64,000 nt of DNA from Anaerolineales bacterium. Its GTDB lineage: Bacteria; Chloroflexota; Anaerolineae; Anaerolineales; UBA11579. Numbering within the stretch: position 1 is the first letter of the stretch; each line of letters starts with the position of its first letter. The DNA lies in contig JAFGDK010000047.1 of assembly GCA_016932165.1 (NCBI GenBank), forward strand, positions 1 through 64,000. Reading direction: 5' to 3'. Position numbers and translations under genes: made by a program. This document shows positions 54,449 to 63,616 of this stretch, piece by piece. The notes below the pieces were generated by a model, which was given only the letters and a program-made list of their open reading frames with translations, was not told the origin of the DNA and did no database searches.

Positions 54449-56383
54449 ATGTCTGAGCAATTTCCGCTGGTCACCATTGTGACCCCCTCCTACAACCAGG
54501 CTGACTACCTGGAGCAGACCCTCCTCTCCGTGCTGGGGCAGGGGTATCCCAACCTGGAATACCTGGTGGTGGACGGCGGCTCCACCGATGGCAGCGTGGA
54601 GATCATCCGCAAATACCAGAACCAGCTTGCTTGGTGGGTCAGCGAGAAGGATGAGGGCCAGGCCGATGCGATCAACAAGGGCTTCCGCCGGGCGGCAGGC
54701 AAATACATCGCCTGGCTCAATTCTGACGATATCTACCTCCCGGGGACGATCGCCAAAGCGGTGCAGACCCTGGAAGCAAACCCGGACGCCGGGCTGGTTT
54801 ATGCCAACTTGCTCTCGATCAATGCCCGCGGCGAGCATGTCAACACAATCCGCTACCGCCCGTTTGCGCTGGAAGATCTGCTGGCCTTCTTCATCATCGG
54901 GCAGCCGACCGTGTTCATGCGTCGCGCCGTGTTGGAAGAAGCTGGCTATCTCTCCAGGGACTATCACTATCTGCTGGACCACCACCTGTGGCTGCGGATC
55001 GCCGCGATTGCCAGGCTGCGCTATGTCCCCGAACTGTGGGCGGCGGCCCGTTACCACCCTGGTGCCAAGAATATGGCCCAAGCAGAGAAATTCGGCCGAG
55101 AGGCGTTCAAAATCCTGGAATGGGCCAGCACCCAGCCCAAGATGGCTGATGTGATTGCAGGCGGCCATGACCGCATCATGGGCGGCGCGCACCGCTTTGA
55201 CGCCCACTACCTGCTTGATGCAGCCCAGCCGCTTAAAGCCCTGAAGGCTTACCGCCAGGTGTGGAAATACTACCCTGAGTTTGCCCTGCGCCGCCTCAAC
55301 CGGATCGTGTTCTCGTTTGCCAGCCTTGCCGGCCTGGGCGGGCTGCGTAGGTTGATCTACCGGCGCTATCTGATCGCCCCTGGGAAGGCCGAATCCGGGC
55401 ATGCGGCTGCGTCGGCTGTTGTGGCCGTACCCGAGCCGCGGCGTAAAAAGCCTAATGACCTGCTGCCCCCCATCCTGGTGACGGGGGTACACCGCTCCTC
55501 CACCACCTGGGTCGGTAAAATGCTGGCCGCCAATAAGGACTATGCTTACGTCAGCGAACCGCTGAATGTGCTCCACCGCCGCGGAGTGATGCGCAAGCCA
55601 GTGCAGCACTGGTATACCTATATTTGTGATGAGAATGAAGATTTGCTGCTCTCCAGCTTCTACGAGACGATGCAATTGCGCTATCACACCTGGCTGGAAC
55701 TGGGCGACTTGCGTTCCTTGAAGGATGCCGGCCGGTTAATGCGGGACTGGATGAATTTCACTATCGGACGCAAGCGCGGGCGTCAGGTGCTGCTCAAAGA
55801 CCCTTTTGCGCTCTTCTCGGCAGAATGGTTTTCCCGGCGGCTGGGCTGCGAGGTGGTCATCGCCGTACGCCACCCGGCTGCGTTTGTCAGCAGCCTCAAG
55901 CGGCTGAACTGGCCGTTCCAATTTGAGGACCTGCTCGCCCAGCCGCTGCTGATGAGCGATTGGCTGGAACCCTTCCGCAGCGAGATGATCCAAGCAGAGA
56001 AAAACCCGGAGGATATCATCGGCCAGGCCAGCCTGCTGTGGCGGATGATCTACCATGTGGTCTGGGAGTTCCAGCAAAACAACCCGCATTTCCATATTGT
56101 CCGCCACGAGGACCTTTCGCTGAACCCATTACAGGAATTCCAGTCCCTCTACCGGGCGATGGGGGTGCCGTTTACCCGGGGGGTAGCGGAAACGATCCAC
56201 AAATCCACCAATCCCGGTAACCCCACCGAGTTGCCGCTCGAATCGATCCACTCCGTCAACCTGGACAGCAAAACCAATATCAAGAACTGGCAAAACCGGT
56301 TGAAGCCAGAAGAGATCGACCGGGTGCGGGAACTGACTGAGGAGATCTCTCAGCGATACTACCGGGACCAGGATTGGATATGA
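54449..56383 (+). CDS. Fused GT2 glycosyltransferase and sulfotransferase
   Basis: Residues 1-300 are a GT2 domain: VTPSYNQADYLEQTLLSVLG, VDGGSTDGSVEII, the metal site AWLNSDDIY and HHLWLRIAAIARL. From about 345 a sulfotransferase follows, with 5'-phosphosulfate loop VTGVHRSSTTWVGKMLAANK, then VVIAVRHPAAFVSSLKRLN as 3'-phosphate segment, and FQFEDLLAQ. The PKSGT motif is altered to HRSST, so activity is likely but less sure. The fusion may transfer a sugar and sulfate it at once. The ATGA overlap couples it to the next GT2. Confidence 0.85.
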   Translation: MSEQFPLVTIVTPSYNQADYLEQTLLSVLGQGYPNLEYLVVDGGSTDGSVEIIRKYQNQLAWWVSEKDEGQADAINKGFRRAAGKYIAWLNSDDIYLPGTIAKAVQTLEANPDAGLVYANLLSINARGEHVNTIRYRPFALEDLLAFFIIGQPTVFMRRAVLEEAGYLSRDYHYLLDHHLWLRIAAIARLRYVPELWAAARYHPGAKNMAQAEKFGREAFKILEWASTQPKMADVIAGGHDRIMGGAHRFDAHYLLDAAQPLKALKAYRQVWKYYPEFALRRLNRIVFSFASLAGLGGLRRLIYRRYLIAPGKAESGHAAASAVVAVPEPRRKKPNDLLPPILVTGVHRSSTTWVGKMLAANKDYAYVSEPLNVLHRRGVMRKPVQHWYTYICDENEDLLLSSFYETMQLRYHTWLELGDLRSLKDAGRLMRDWMNFTIGRKRGRQVLLKDPFALFSAEWFSRRLGCEVVIAVRHPAAFVSSLKRLNWPFQFEDLLAQPLLMSDWLEPFRSEMIQAEKNPEDIIGQASLLWRMIYHVVWEFQQNNPHFHIVRHEDLSLNPLQEFQSLYRAMGVPFTRGVAETIHKSTNPGNPTELPLESIHSVNLDSKTNIKNWQNRLKPEEIDRVRELTEEISQRYYRDQDWI

Positions 56384-57192
56384 AAATGACAGATACACAG
56401 CCGCTGGTTTCAATTGTGACCCCCTCCTACAACCAGTCTAGATTTCTCCAGGCCGCCATGGATTCGGTGCTGGGGCAGAGCTACCCAAACATTGAATACA
56501 TCGTTATCGACGGCGGCTCAAGCGATGAAAGTCCGGCGATGATCGCTGCCAGGGGAGACCAACTGGCTTACTGGGTCTCCGAATCGGATAAGGGCCAGAC
56601 TAACGCGATCAACAAAGGCTTTGACCGGGCCAAAGGCGAGATCCTTGCCTGGCTGAACTCGGATGACACCTACGAGCCGCATGCGGTGGCCCAGGCGGTA
56701 GAATATCTCTCGGCCCACCCCCAGGTCGGGCTGGTGTACGGCGAAGCCAATTTTATTGATGAACACGGGCGCGTGATCGGGCGCTTCCCGGCGGCCCAAA
56801 CCGATCATGCCCGGCTGCGGCAAGGATACGTGCATATCCCCCAGCAGGCTGCCTTCTGGCGCGCCGATCTCTGGCGGCGGGTGGGTCCGCTGGATGAGAA
56901 TTTGTATTTCGCCATGGACTATGATCTCTGGCTCAAGCTGACCGCGGTCAGCGAGGCGCGCTACCTGCCCGGTAGGGTGTGGGCCAACTTCCGGCTGCAT
57001 GGCGATTCGAAGACAATTGCTGAAGACGAACGCGGTTGGGATGAGATGGTGCAAATCCATTACCGGGATGGCGGCAGCCGTCTCTCAATTATTACGATAA
57101 AATATGTTTTCAGAAAACTGCTCGCCCCGCTGGTCACCTGGCGGCGGCGAAGCAGGGTGAGGCAGGCAAGGGAGTATGGCACAGATGAATAA
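56380..57192 (+). CDS. GT2 glycosyltransferase
   Basis: A 270-residue relative of the GT2 domain just upstream: VTPSYNQSRFLQAAMDSVLG, IDGGSSDESPAMIAARGD, AWLNSDDTYEPHAVAQ and FAMDYDLWLKL. The two probably arose by duplication. ATG 56380 lies in the stop of the fusion gene (ATGA). It has no membrane anchor. The C-terminal end overlaps the chain-length protein by eight bases. Confidence 0.9.
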   Translation: MKMTDTQPLVSIVTPSYNQSRFLQAAMDSVLGQSYPNIEYIVIDGGSSDESPAMIAARGDQLAYWVSESDKGQTNAINKGFDRAKGEILAWLNSDDTYEPHAVAQAVEYLSAHPQVGLVYGEANFIDEHGRVIGRFPAAQTDHARLRQGYVHIPQQAAFWRADLWRRVGPLDENLYFAMDYDLWLKLTAVSEARYLPGRVWANFRLHGDSKTIAEDERGWDEMVQIHYRDGGSRLSIITIKYVFRKLLAPLVTWRRRSRVRQAREYGTDE

Positions 57193-57952
57193 AGCTGTGA
57201 AAGATTTGGTCTATATTGATACGCACGATTCCCTGATGCGGGTATTGCAATCCTGGCGGTTGTGGGTGGCAGGCGCGTTGGCCGGTGCGCTGATTGCCGC
57301 GGGGGTATTTGCGGTCTTCCCGCCGCCATACCGTGCCAGGGCTGTGGTGGTGGTGGATCTAAATATTGAAGATGTTTATGATATCCCGCCCGAACGCCAA
57401 TTCTATTTCATTGGACGGGAAACGCGCAAGTTGCAGGCCCTCGCCTGGAGTGATGAGACGATACAGCTTGTTGCAGACCAGGTTGGCGGCGTTAGTGTGC
57501 GTGAGCTGCGAGATGAAACCCTGACCCTCAGCCAGCCAGAGGACGGCAGCTGGTATTTCTTTGCCGATCACAAAGATGCCGGCCGGGCAGAAGAGATTGC
57601 CGGCGCCTGGGCCAAGACCTTTTACCAGCAGGTGCTGGATGGGGTTGAAATCTCCGAATACCTGGTGGTGATGCGTGAGGAAATCCCCAAGATTTTTGAG
57701 CAGTATCAAGGGATCAATGGTGGAGAGGCAAGCTATCTGGTTGAAAAAATGTATCCACAGATGGCTGATTCAAAAGGGATTTCCCCCTACACAGAAGTCA
57801 GCCTGTCACAAGTAGATCAACTCCAGGTCGTACGCAAGGTGCCGATGTCGGTTTATATCTTGGCTGGAGCATTGATCGGCGCCTGCGGGCTGGCCCTGGC
57901 GGCATTATCAATCCTGAGAGCAGAGGAGCAAGATGTCTTCCTGGCTGACTGA
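57185..57952 (+). CDS. Wzz/chain-length-determinant-like membrane protein
   Basis: Two hydrophobic segments (about 25-47 and 222-244, with the second in YILAGALIGACGLALAALSI) flank a large extracytoplasmic domain, the layout of polysaccharide co-polymerases (Wzz). The usual Pro-rich second-TM motif is absent, and the extracytoplasmic domain is short. AAGGGAG is ten bases before ATG 57185; ATG 57176 would leave only one base. It overlaps the polymerase gene downstream by 20 bases. The likely role is length control with the next protein. Confidence 0.75.
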   Translation: MNKAVKDLVYIDTHDSLMRVLQSWRLWVAGALAGALIAAGVFAVFPPPYRARAVVVVDLNIEDVYDIPPERQFYFIGRETRKLQALAWSDETIQLVADQVGGVSVRELRDETLTLSQPEDGSWYFFADHKDAGRAEEIAGAWAKTFYQQVLDGVEISEYLVVMREEIPKIFEQYQGINGGEASYLVEKMYPQMADSKGISPYTEVSLSQVDQLQVVRKVPMSVYILAGALIGACGLALAALSILRAEEQDVFLAD

Positions 57953-59396
57953 AAAACGCCTTGAAAACTGGATGCATGTCCTGTGGGGGCTGATGTTGTT
58001 CACCATGCCGGTGACCAGTTTCCGCTGGCTGCCCGATGTGATGGGCAAGACGCATGTGCGTCCATTGGCCTTCTATCCCATGGCGCTGGCCGTTGTCGTG
58101 CTGGCAGTCTACTTGTGGAAGACCAAATCCTTCCGCTGGCCGGCCCAGACTGCGCCGCTGGTGGGCTTTTTATTGGTGGCGCTCGTTTCCACTTTGATTG
58201 GGGGTTTCTATGCCCCGCCAGATTTACGCGGCAAAGCTTATTGGGCCTGGGCACTGCGGGCGTGGATCTCTTTGGGGATCGGGATGGGCTTTTTCTGGGT
58301 CTCCGTGTATCTCTCCCGGTCGGAAGACTTCCTGCGTAAGTCACTGCCCTGGTTATATGCCGGGCTGGGGATCACGATCGTATGGGGTGTTTTGCAGGCC
58401 ATTGCCCTGAATACTTCCCTGGTCGATCTGGAACTGATCAATAAAATTCAGCTGAGCTTCTCCATCCGGGGGTTGACCAGACCGCGCATTTCGGGTTTTG
58501 CCTATGAACCTTCCTGGCTGGCGGATCAGATCACCATTTTTTACTTCCCCTGGCTGTTTGCTTCTCTGGTCACCCGGGTGCGGATCACAAAATACCGCTG
58601 GCTGGAACCTGCGCTGGCACTGGGAGCCATCGGAATACTGCTGCTCTCCTACTCCCGCAGCGGGGTGATTGGGCTGGTCTTCTCTGTTGCCGTGGCCTTA
58701 CTGACGGTGGGACGCGGACTGCTCGTGAGCATCTGGTCGTGGTTCTGGGGTCCATTCGTCTCGCCTGAGATCCCCGGCCGGTGGAACCGGGTACTGATCC
58801 TGCTTCTGGTGATCCTGGCGCTGGTCTCTGCATTTCTGTGGCTGGATAGATTCCAGTACTTTGCAAATCTGTGGGAGGCCAGTCTGAGCAACGGTCTGGT
58901 TGACTATGTGCGTGCCATCGCAGCTGCCCCACGGGTGGCTTACATCCAGGCTGGGATGAATATTTTTAACCTGCATCCCTGGTTTGGGGTTGGATTGGGT
59001 GGCAGCAGCTTCTATCTCTTCGATCATTTGCCCTCCTGGGCGCTGACCGATCCCTACGAGATCGCCATGCAGTTCAGCCCGACCTCAAATGAAATCCCCA
59101 ATGTGCGCAACCTGATCATCCGGCTGCTCTCAGAGACTGGCATCGTGGGATTTTGTTTCTATCTGGCTTTTAATATCTCTGTCCTGGGCAGTATCCGCAA
59201 GATGTTTCTCTCGCGCAAAAAGCTGATGGTATTTGCCTCCGTGGCTGGTCTGACCGCCTGGCCGGCGATCATCCTGCGACAGTTTACACTCTCAACCCTG
59301 ACGGCACCCGTGATCTGGGTTACGTTGGGGATGGTGGTGGGATACGCCCATCACGTGATTGATTCCCCTGGGAACACTGAAAAAACAAAGGAGTAA
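57933..59396 (+). CDS. Wzy/O-antigen ligase-like membrane protein
   Basis: A 487-residue protein with about 11-12 hydrophobic segments. A long extracytoplasmic loop near residues 300-385 contains NLHPWFGVGLGGSSFYLFDH and NVRNLIIRLLSETGIVGFCF, the pattern of the Wzy_C/O-antigen ligase family. Arg/His residues in the loop fit an undecaprenyl-diphosphate-linked substrate. It polymerises or ligates glycan outside the cell and follows the Wzz-like gene. A full Wzx flippase is not seen in this window. Confidence 0.87.
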   Translation: MSSWLTEKRLENWMHVLWGLMLFTMPVTSFRWLPDVMGKTHVRPLAFYPMALAVVVLAVYLWKTKSFRWPAQTAPLVGFLLVALVSTLIGGFYAPPDLRGKAYWAWALRAWISLGIGMGFFWVSVYLSRSEDFLRKSLPWLYAGLGITIVWGVLQAIALNTSLVDLELINKIQLSFSIRGLTRPRISGFAYEPSWLADQITIFYFPWLFASLVTRVRITKYRWLEPALALGAIGILLLSYSRSGVIGLVFSVAVALLTVGRGLLVSIWSWFWGPFVSPEIPGRWNRVLILLLVILALVSAFLWLDRFQYFANLWEASLSNGLVDYVRAIAAAPRVAYIQAGMNIFNLHPWFGVGLGGSSFYLFDHLPSWALTDPYEIAMQFSPTSNEIPNVRNLIIRLLSETGIVGFCFYLAFNISVLGSIRKMFLSRKKLMVFASVAGLTAWPAIILRQFTLSTLTAPVIWVTLGMVVGYAHHVIDSPGNTEKTKE

Positions 59397-59398
59397 AC

Positions 59399-61435
59399 AT
59401 GTCAGACCGCTCAGCCAGAACGATCGGGATCGTGATCGGTGGAATATTGATATTGTGCCTGTGCTGCGTTGCAGTGGCGGCCAGCAGCGCATTTGCGCTC
59501 AGAGATTCTTTTAAGAACGGAGATATCTTTGCTGAGTATGGCGATTTTGAGCTCTCCACCGACCCGACACCCACTGCCCAAATCCTGGAAGAATGGCAGA
59601 CCTCAGAAGAAGGTAAGCCGCTTGCAGAACAAACCCTGGAAACCCTTGAAAATGCCATGGTGCCGGAGAATGATCCTGCAGACCTTGCCACGCGTCTGGG
59701 GGGGATTGAAGATGTGCCGGAACTGGTGCCAGACCCGGACGCCCCGCATGAAGTCGGCGAGACGATGAACTTCTGGATCACCAACACCGCCACCAATATC
59801 AGCAGCCAGCAGCCGGCCGTGCTGCGCTACGTCACCGAGCATGCCTACTTCTGGGTGGGTGAGGGAATCTCCTACGATGAGGATGATCTGGCAGAGCTGG
59901 CAGACAGCTTTGAAAACCACATCTATCCGACCACACGCGAATTCTTCGGCAGTGAATGGAACCCTGGGATCGACGGCGATGAACATATTTATATCCTGTA
60001 TGTGACCAACGTCGGCTTCAGCACGGCGGGATATTTCTCCTCGGCCGATTCGGTGCACCCGCTGGCGCATGAATATTCCAACGCCCACGAGGTCTTCGTG
60101 TTCAATGCCGATAATTCCCCGCTGTCTGACGAATACACCTACGGCGTGCTGGCCCATGAGTTCCAGCATATGATCCACTGGTACCGTGACCGGAACGAAT
60201 CTTCCTGGATCAATGAAGGTTTCTCCGAAGTCTCCACCCTGCTGAACGGGTTTGACCCCGGCGGTTTTGATTTTATGTACACCGGCAACCCCGACCTTCA
60301 GCTGAACGACTGGCCGAACGACTCTGCCGCCACTACCCCGCATTATGGCGCATCCTTCCTGTTTATGACCTATTTCCTGGACAGAATGGGCAAGGAGGTC
60401 AGCCAGGCGCTTGTCAAACATCCTGAGAACGGGATGAAGAGCATTGACCTACTGCTGGAAGAGATCGATGCCCGCGATCCGCTGACCAATGCATCCATGC
60501 GGGCGGATGACCTGGTGATCGACTGGGCGCTGACCAATTATTTACTGGATGAGAAGGTGATGGATGGGCGTTTTGTGTACCGCAATTACAGCAATGCCCC
60601 GCGCACCTATGAGACTGAAACCCTGTACGACTGTGAGCCCGGTTTGCAGCCGCGCACTGTACACCAATACGGGGTGGACTATATCCGCATCACCTGCCCG
60701 GGCAGCCACACCCTGCGTTTTGAAGGCGCACAGAAGACCACCCTGCTGCCTGAGCCGGCCTACTCCGGCGACTTCAGCTTCTGGAGCAACAAAGGTGATG
60801 AATCGGATATGACTCTCACCCGCCAGTTTGATTTCCGCGGGCTGGAAGGGCCGATCACTTTCTCCTTCCGCACCTGGTATGACATCGAAGAGGACTACGA
60901 TTACATCTACCTGTTGGCTTCCACAGACGGGAACGCCTGGGAGATTTTGCAAACACCCTCCGGGACGGATGAAGACCCCAGCGGCAACAGCTTTGGCTGG
61001 GGCTACAATGGCCTCTCCGGCGGGGACGGCAGCTGGATCCAGGAAGAGGTGGACCTCTCCCAGTTTGCCGGGCAGCAGGTCTGGCTGCGGTTTGAATATG
61101 TCACCGATGCGGCGGTGAACGGCGAGGGCATGCTGTTGGATGATTTCGCCATCACTGCGATCGGATACTTCAACGACCTGGAGGAAGACGAGGGCGGCTG
61201 GCAGGGCGCCGGGTTTGTGCGCGTGCCCAACTTGCTGCCGCAGACCTTCCGCCTGGCGCTGGTGCAGGGCGAGGGATGGAATGCCAGAGTGGAGTACCTG
61301 ACCCTGGAGGCGGACAACTCGCTGGAACTCCCGCTGGAGATTGCCGGCAGCAGCGATGAGGTCACCCTGGTGGTGATCGGGACGACGCGCTACACCCGCC
61401 AGCTGGCGCCCTACCAGTTTGATTTTTTGCCGTAG
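59399..61435 (+). CDS. Membrane-anchored or secreted M6-like metalloprotease
   Basis: Residues about 8-35 are a hydrophobic signal or anchor (IGIVIGGILILCLCCVAVAA). The catalytic domain has the HExxH motif LAHEFQHMIHWYRDRNESSW near residue 255 with the following Glu in NEGFSEVSTLL. From about 480 on there are beta-rich, immune-inhibitor-A-like modules (TFSFRTWYDIEEDYDYIYLL, then QQVWLRFEYVTDAAVNGEGM). Such proteases act outside the cell on proteins. It follows the polymerase gene with a three-base gap (GGAG before the ATG). Its presence at the end of the glycan locus could be chance or a surface-processing role. Confidence 0.87.
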   Translation: MSDRSARTIGIVIGGILILCLCCVAVAASSAFALRDSFKNGDIFAEYGDFELSTDPTPTAQILEEWQTSEEGKPLAEQTLETLENAMVPENDPADLATRLGGIEDVPELVPDPDAPHEVGETMNFWITNTATNISSQQPAVLRYVTEHAYFWVGEGISYDEDDLAELADSFENHIYPTTREFFGSEWNPGIDGDEHIYILYVTNVGFSTAGYFSSADSVHPLAHEYSNAHEVFVFNADNSPLSDEYTYGVLAHEFQHMIHWYRDRNESSWINEGFSEVSTLLNGFDPGGFDFMYTGNPDLQLNDWPNDSAATTPHYGASFLFMTYFLDRMGKEVSQALVKHPENGMKSIDLLLEEIDARDPLTNASMRADDLVIDWALTNYLLDEKVMDGRFVYRNYSNAPRTYETETLYDCEPGLQPRTVHQYGVDYIRITCPGSHTLRFEGAQKTTLLPEPAYSGDFSFWSNKGDESDMTLTRQFDFRGLEGPITFSFRTWYDIEEDYDYIYLLASTDGNAWEILQTPSGTDEDPSGNSFGWGYNGLSGGDGSWIQEEVDLSQFAGQQVWLRFEYVTDAAVNGEGMLLDDFAITAIGYFNDLEEDEGGWQGAGFVRVPNLLPQTFRLALVQGEGWNARVEYLTLEADNSLELPLEIAGSSDEVTLVVIGTTRYTRQLAPYQFDFLP

Positions 61436-61484
61436 GATCGGGCAGGCACAGGTAAATTCAACCTGTTTCTACAGTAAGAATTAA

Positions 61485-61516
61485 AAAACTCACCGGTTTG
61501 ATTTCCGGTGAGTTTT
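61485..61516. terminator. Bidirectional terminator between the protease and rex
   Basis: AAAACTCACCGG (61485-61496), loop TTTGATTT, CCGGTGAGTTTT (61505-61516): a perfect 12-bp stem with A- and T-runs on both sides. It serves the convergent protease and rex genes. Confidence 0.9.
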
Positions 61517-61539
61517 GCTTTTGAAAATTATCTTCTTTC

Positions 61540-62175
61540 TCAGTCCAGGAAGTAGGTCATGGTCTGCAGGTGCACGGAGGGGTCAATGTACTGCACCCGC
61601 ACACCCGGCGGCACCACCAGATTGACCGGGGCATAGTTGAGGATCGCCTCTACCCCGGCTTCTACCAGCTGGTCGACCACTTCCTGGGCGACACTGGCGG
61701 GGACAGCCAGCATGGCTATCTTGATGCCTGCCTTCCGGATCTTTTCCTGCATCTGAGCGATGTCCATGACAACAATATCCTTGTAGGAGGTGCCGACCTT
61801 ATCTGGATCATTGTCAAAGATCTGGGCGATCTTAAAGCCACGGTCGTGGAATCCGCCATAGTTAACCAGGGCGTGGCCCACATCTCCGGCTCCGACCACC
61901 GCTACTTCCCAGACCCGGTCCACTTTGAGGATTTCCTGGATTTTGGCTACGAGGAACTCAATATCGTAGCCGGTGCCCTGTTTGCCAAACTCGCCAAACT
62001 GGGAGAGGTCCTTGCGGATCTGGGCCGCCGAGATGCCCAGACGCTCGCCCAACTCCTGTGAAGAAGTCACCTGGCGGCCCTGTTCCAATAAGCGGGTCAG
62101 GGCGCGCAGGTAAACCGGTAAACGGCCGATGACGATTTCGGGGATTGGGTTTCGTGTCATCTGATTTCGCTCCAT
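61540..62175 (-). CDS. rex: Redox-sensing transcriptional repressor Rex
   Basis: 211 residues. The N-terminal winged helix includes LLEQGRQVTSSQELGERLGI and IRKDLSQFGEFGKQGTGYD, the invariant Rex motif. The NAD-binding domain has VAVVGAGDVGHALVNYGGF and IKIAMLAVPASVAQEVVDQL. Rex represses fermentative and respiratory genes at low NADH/NAD+ and releases DNA when NADH binds. A Rex box sits over its own -35, so it is autoregulated. The start at 62175 fits; TTTTAA precedes it. It is convergent with the protease. Confidence 0.95.
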   Translation of the reverse strand: MERNQMTRNPIPEIVIGRLPVYLRALTRLLEQGRQVTSSQELGERLGISAAQIRKDLSQFGEFGKQGTGYDIEFLVAKIQEILKVDRVWEVAVVGAGDVGHALVNYGGFHDRGFKIAQIFDNDPDKVGTSYKDIVVMDIAQMQEKIRKAGIKIAMLAVPASVAQEVVDQLVEAGVEAILNYAPVNLVVPPGVRVQYIDPSVHLQTMTYFLD

Positions 62176-62196
62176 TTTAAGTCGTGAGGTTAGTTC

Positions 62197-62225
62197 AATT
62201 TACCACGAAAACCTGATTTGTGCAA
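62197..62225 (-). promoter_or_regulatory. rex promoter
   Basis: On the minus strand -35 TTGCAC (62225-62220), a 17-base spacer and extended -10 TG-G-TAAATT ending at 62197, 21 bases before the ATG. The -35 lies inside the Rex box. Confidence 0.65.
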
Positions 62226-62235
62226 CAAAACACAA
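62218..62235. promoter_or_regulatory. Rex operator
   Basis: TTGTG (62218-62222), N8, CACAA (62231-62235) matches the Rex-box form TTGTG-N8-CACAA exactly. It overlaps the rex -35. An outer perfect repeat TACCACGA (62201-62208)/TCGTGGTA (62236-62243) surrounds it, almost co-centred. Confidence 0.8.
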
Positions 62236-62329
62236 TCGTGGTACGAGTTTTGTACAGGTGGGGTACAAACAAGGGTTTGAACAGAGTGAAATGATTGCAT
62301 GCTCTCCCAACCTCACCCCCATTTGTGCG

Positions 62330-62338
62330 TGATATAAT
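62330..62338 (+). promoter_or_regulatory. Extended -10 promoter of obgE (leaderless start)
   Basis: TG-A-TATAAT at 62330-62338 ends eight bases before ATG 62347. There is no room for a ribosome-binding site, so the obgE mRNA is probably leaderless. Confidence 0.65.
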
Positions 62339-62346
62339 ACCTCGCT

Positions 62347-63612
62347 ATGTTCATCGATGAGATTTCGATTACGGTATCCTCCGGCAAAGGCGGGGACGGC
62401 GCGGTGCACTTCCGGCGTGAGAAATATGTACCGCGCGGCGGCCCGGACGGCGGGGACGGCGGCCGCGGCGGGGATGTGATCCTCGAAGTCACCCGCCACC
62501 TGAACACCCTATTCCCCTTCCAGCACAAGCGCATTTTCCGGGCGGAGGACGGCAAGCCCGGCGGGAGGAGCAATATGACCGGTAAATCCGCCGAGGATCT
62601 GATCATCCAGGTACCAGCCGGGACGATTGTGTATGATGACCAGTCCGGCACAGTGATCGGTGATCTGGTGCATGAAGGCCAGCGGCTGACTGTCTGCAAG
62701 GGTGGGCGCGGCGGGCGCGGCAACGCTCGTTTTGCCACTGCCCGCAATCAGGCTCCCCGCATTGGGGAGCGCGGCGAGCCAGGGGAAGAGCGCGTCATCC
62801 GCCTGGAGCTGAAGTTGATCGCTGACATTGGGATTGTGGGTGTGCCCAATGCGGGCAAATCCACCTTGCTCTCGGCGGTGACCAATGCCCAGCCCAAGAT
62901 TGCTGATTATCCCTTCACCACCCTGCAGCCCAACCTGGGTGTCGCCCAACTGGATGGAGACAATACCCTGGTGCTGGCTGATATCCCCGGCCTGATCGAG
63001 GGGGCCCACACCGGCCTTGGCTTGGGACACGACTTTTTGCGCCACGTGCAGCGCACTCGCGTGCTGATCCACCTGCTGGACGGCCTCTCCGAGGACCCGC
63101 TGGCCGACTATGCCCAGATCAATTCGGAACTGGCCCTGTTTGACGAGGACCTGGGCAAAAAGCCCCAGGTGGTGGCCTTCAACAAAGCAGACCTGCCTTT
63201 TGTAAAAGAACTGTGGCCCGAGTACGAGCTGCAGTTCCGGGACTACGGCCTGGAGCAGCCAATGCTGATCTCAGCGGTCAGTGGGGAGAACGTGCGCCAA
63301 TTGCTCTACAAAGCCGCCCAGGTGCTGGCTGAGACGCCCGAACCGCCGCCGGTGGCTGAGATGCCGGTCTACCGCCATGAGACCAACCCGGAAGAATTTG
63401 AGATCAGCCGAGAGGATGACGGCGGCTACCGCGTCTCCGGTGCGGCGATCGAGCGTGCTGCGGCGATGACTTACTGGCAGTACGACCAGTCCGTGCGCCG
63501 CTTCCAGCGCATCCTTGAAGCGCTGGGGATCGATGAAGCCTTGCGCGAGGCTGGCGTCGAACAGGGAACACCGGTGTATATTGGCGGCTATGAACTCGAG
63601 TGGGAGGACTGA
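62347..63612 (+). CDS. obgE: GTPase Obg/CgtA
   Basis: 421 residues. The Obg domain is Gly-rich (residues 1-158; VSSGKGGDGAVHFRREKYVP, then GRGGRGNARFATARNQAP). The G domain has GVPNAGKSTLLSAV (G1), LADIPGLIEGAH (G3) and FNKADLPF (G4). The C-terminal OCT-like domain ends DDGGYRVSGAAIERAA, then YQYD-like ending. It binds GDP/GTP and the 50S ribosome and acts in ribosome maturation and stress response. It overlaps nothing upstream; nadD begins four bases after its stop. Confidence 0.95.
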   Translation: MFIDEISITVSSGKGGDGAVHFRREKYVPRGGPDGGDGGRGGDVILEVTRHLNTLFPFQHKRIFRAEDGKPGGRSNMTGKSAEDLIIQVPAGTIVYDDQSGTVIGDLVHEGQRLTVCKGGRGGRGNARFATARNQAPRIGERGEPGEERVIRLELKLIADIGIVGVPNAGKSTLLSAVTNAQPKIADYPFTTLQPNLGVAQLDGDNTLVLADIPGLIEGAHTGLGLGHDFLRHVQRTRVLIHLLDGLSEDPLADYAQINSELALFDEDLGKKPQVVAFNKADLPFVKELWPEYELQFRDYGLEQPMLISAVSGENVRQLLYKAAQVLAETPEPPPVAEMPVYRHETNPEEFEISREDDGGYRVSGAAIERAAAMTYWQYDQSVRRFQRILEALGIDEALREAGVEQGTPVYIGGYELEWED

Positions 63613-63616
63613 TCCC

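Noticed and set aside
54410-55687. Long minus-strand open frame of 425 codons
   Set aside because: It lies opposite the GT2-sulfotransferase fusion, which has clear family motifs. Long antisense frames are expected in GC-rich genes. The same holds for minus-strand frames at 37318-38325, 47214-48230, 30339-31244 and 49303-50163.
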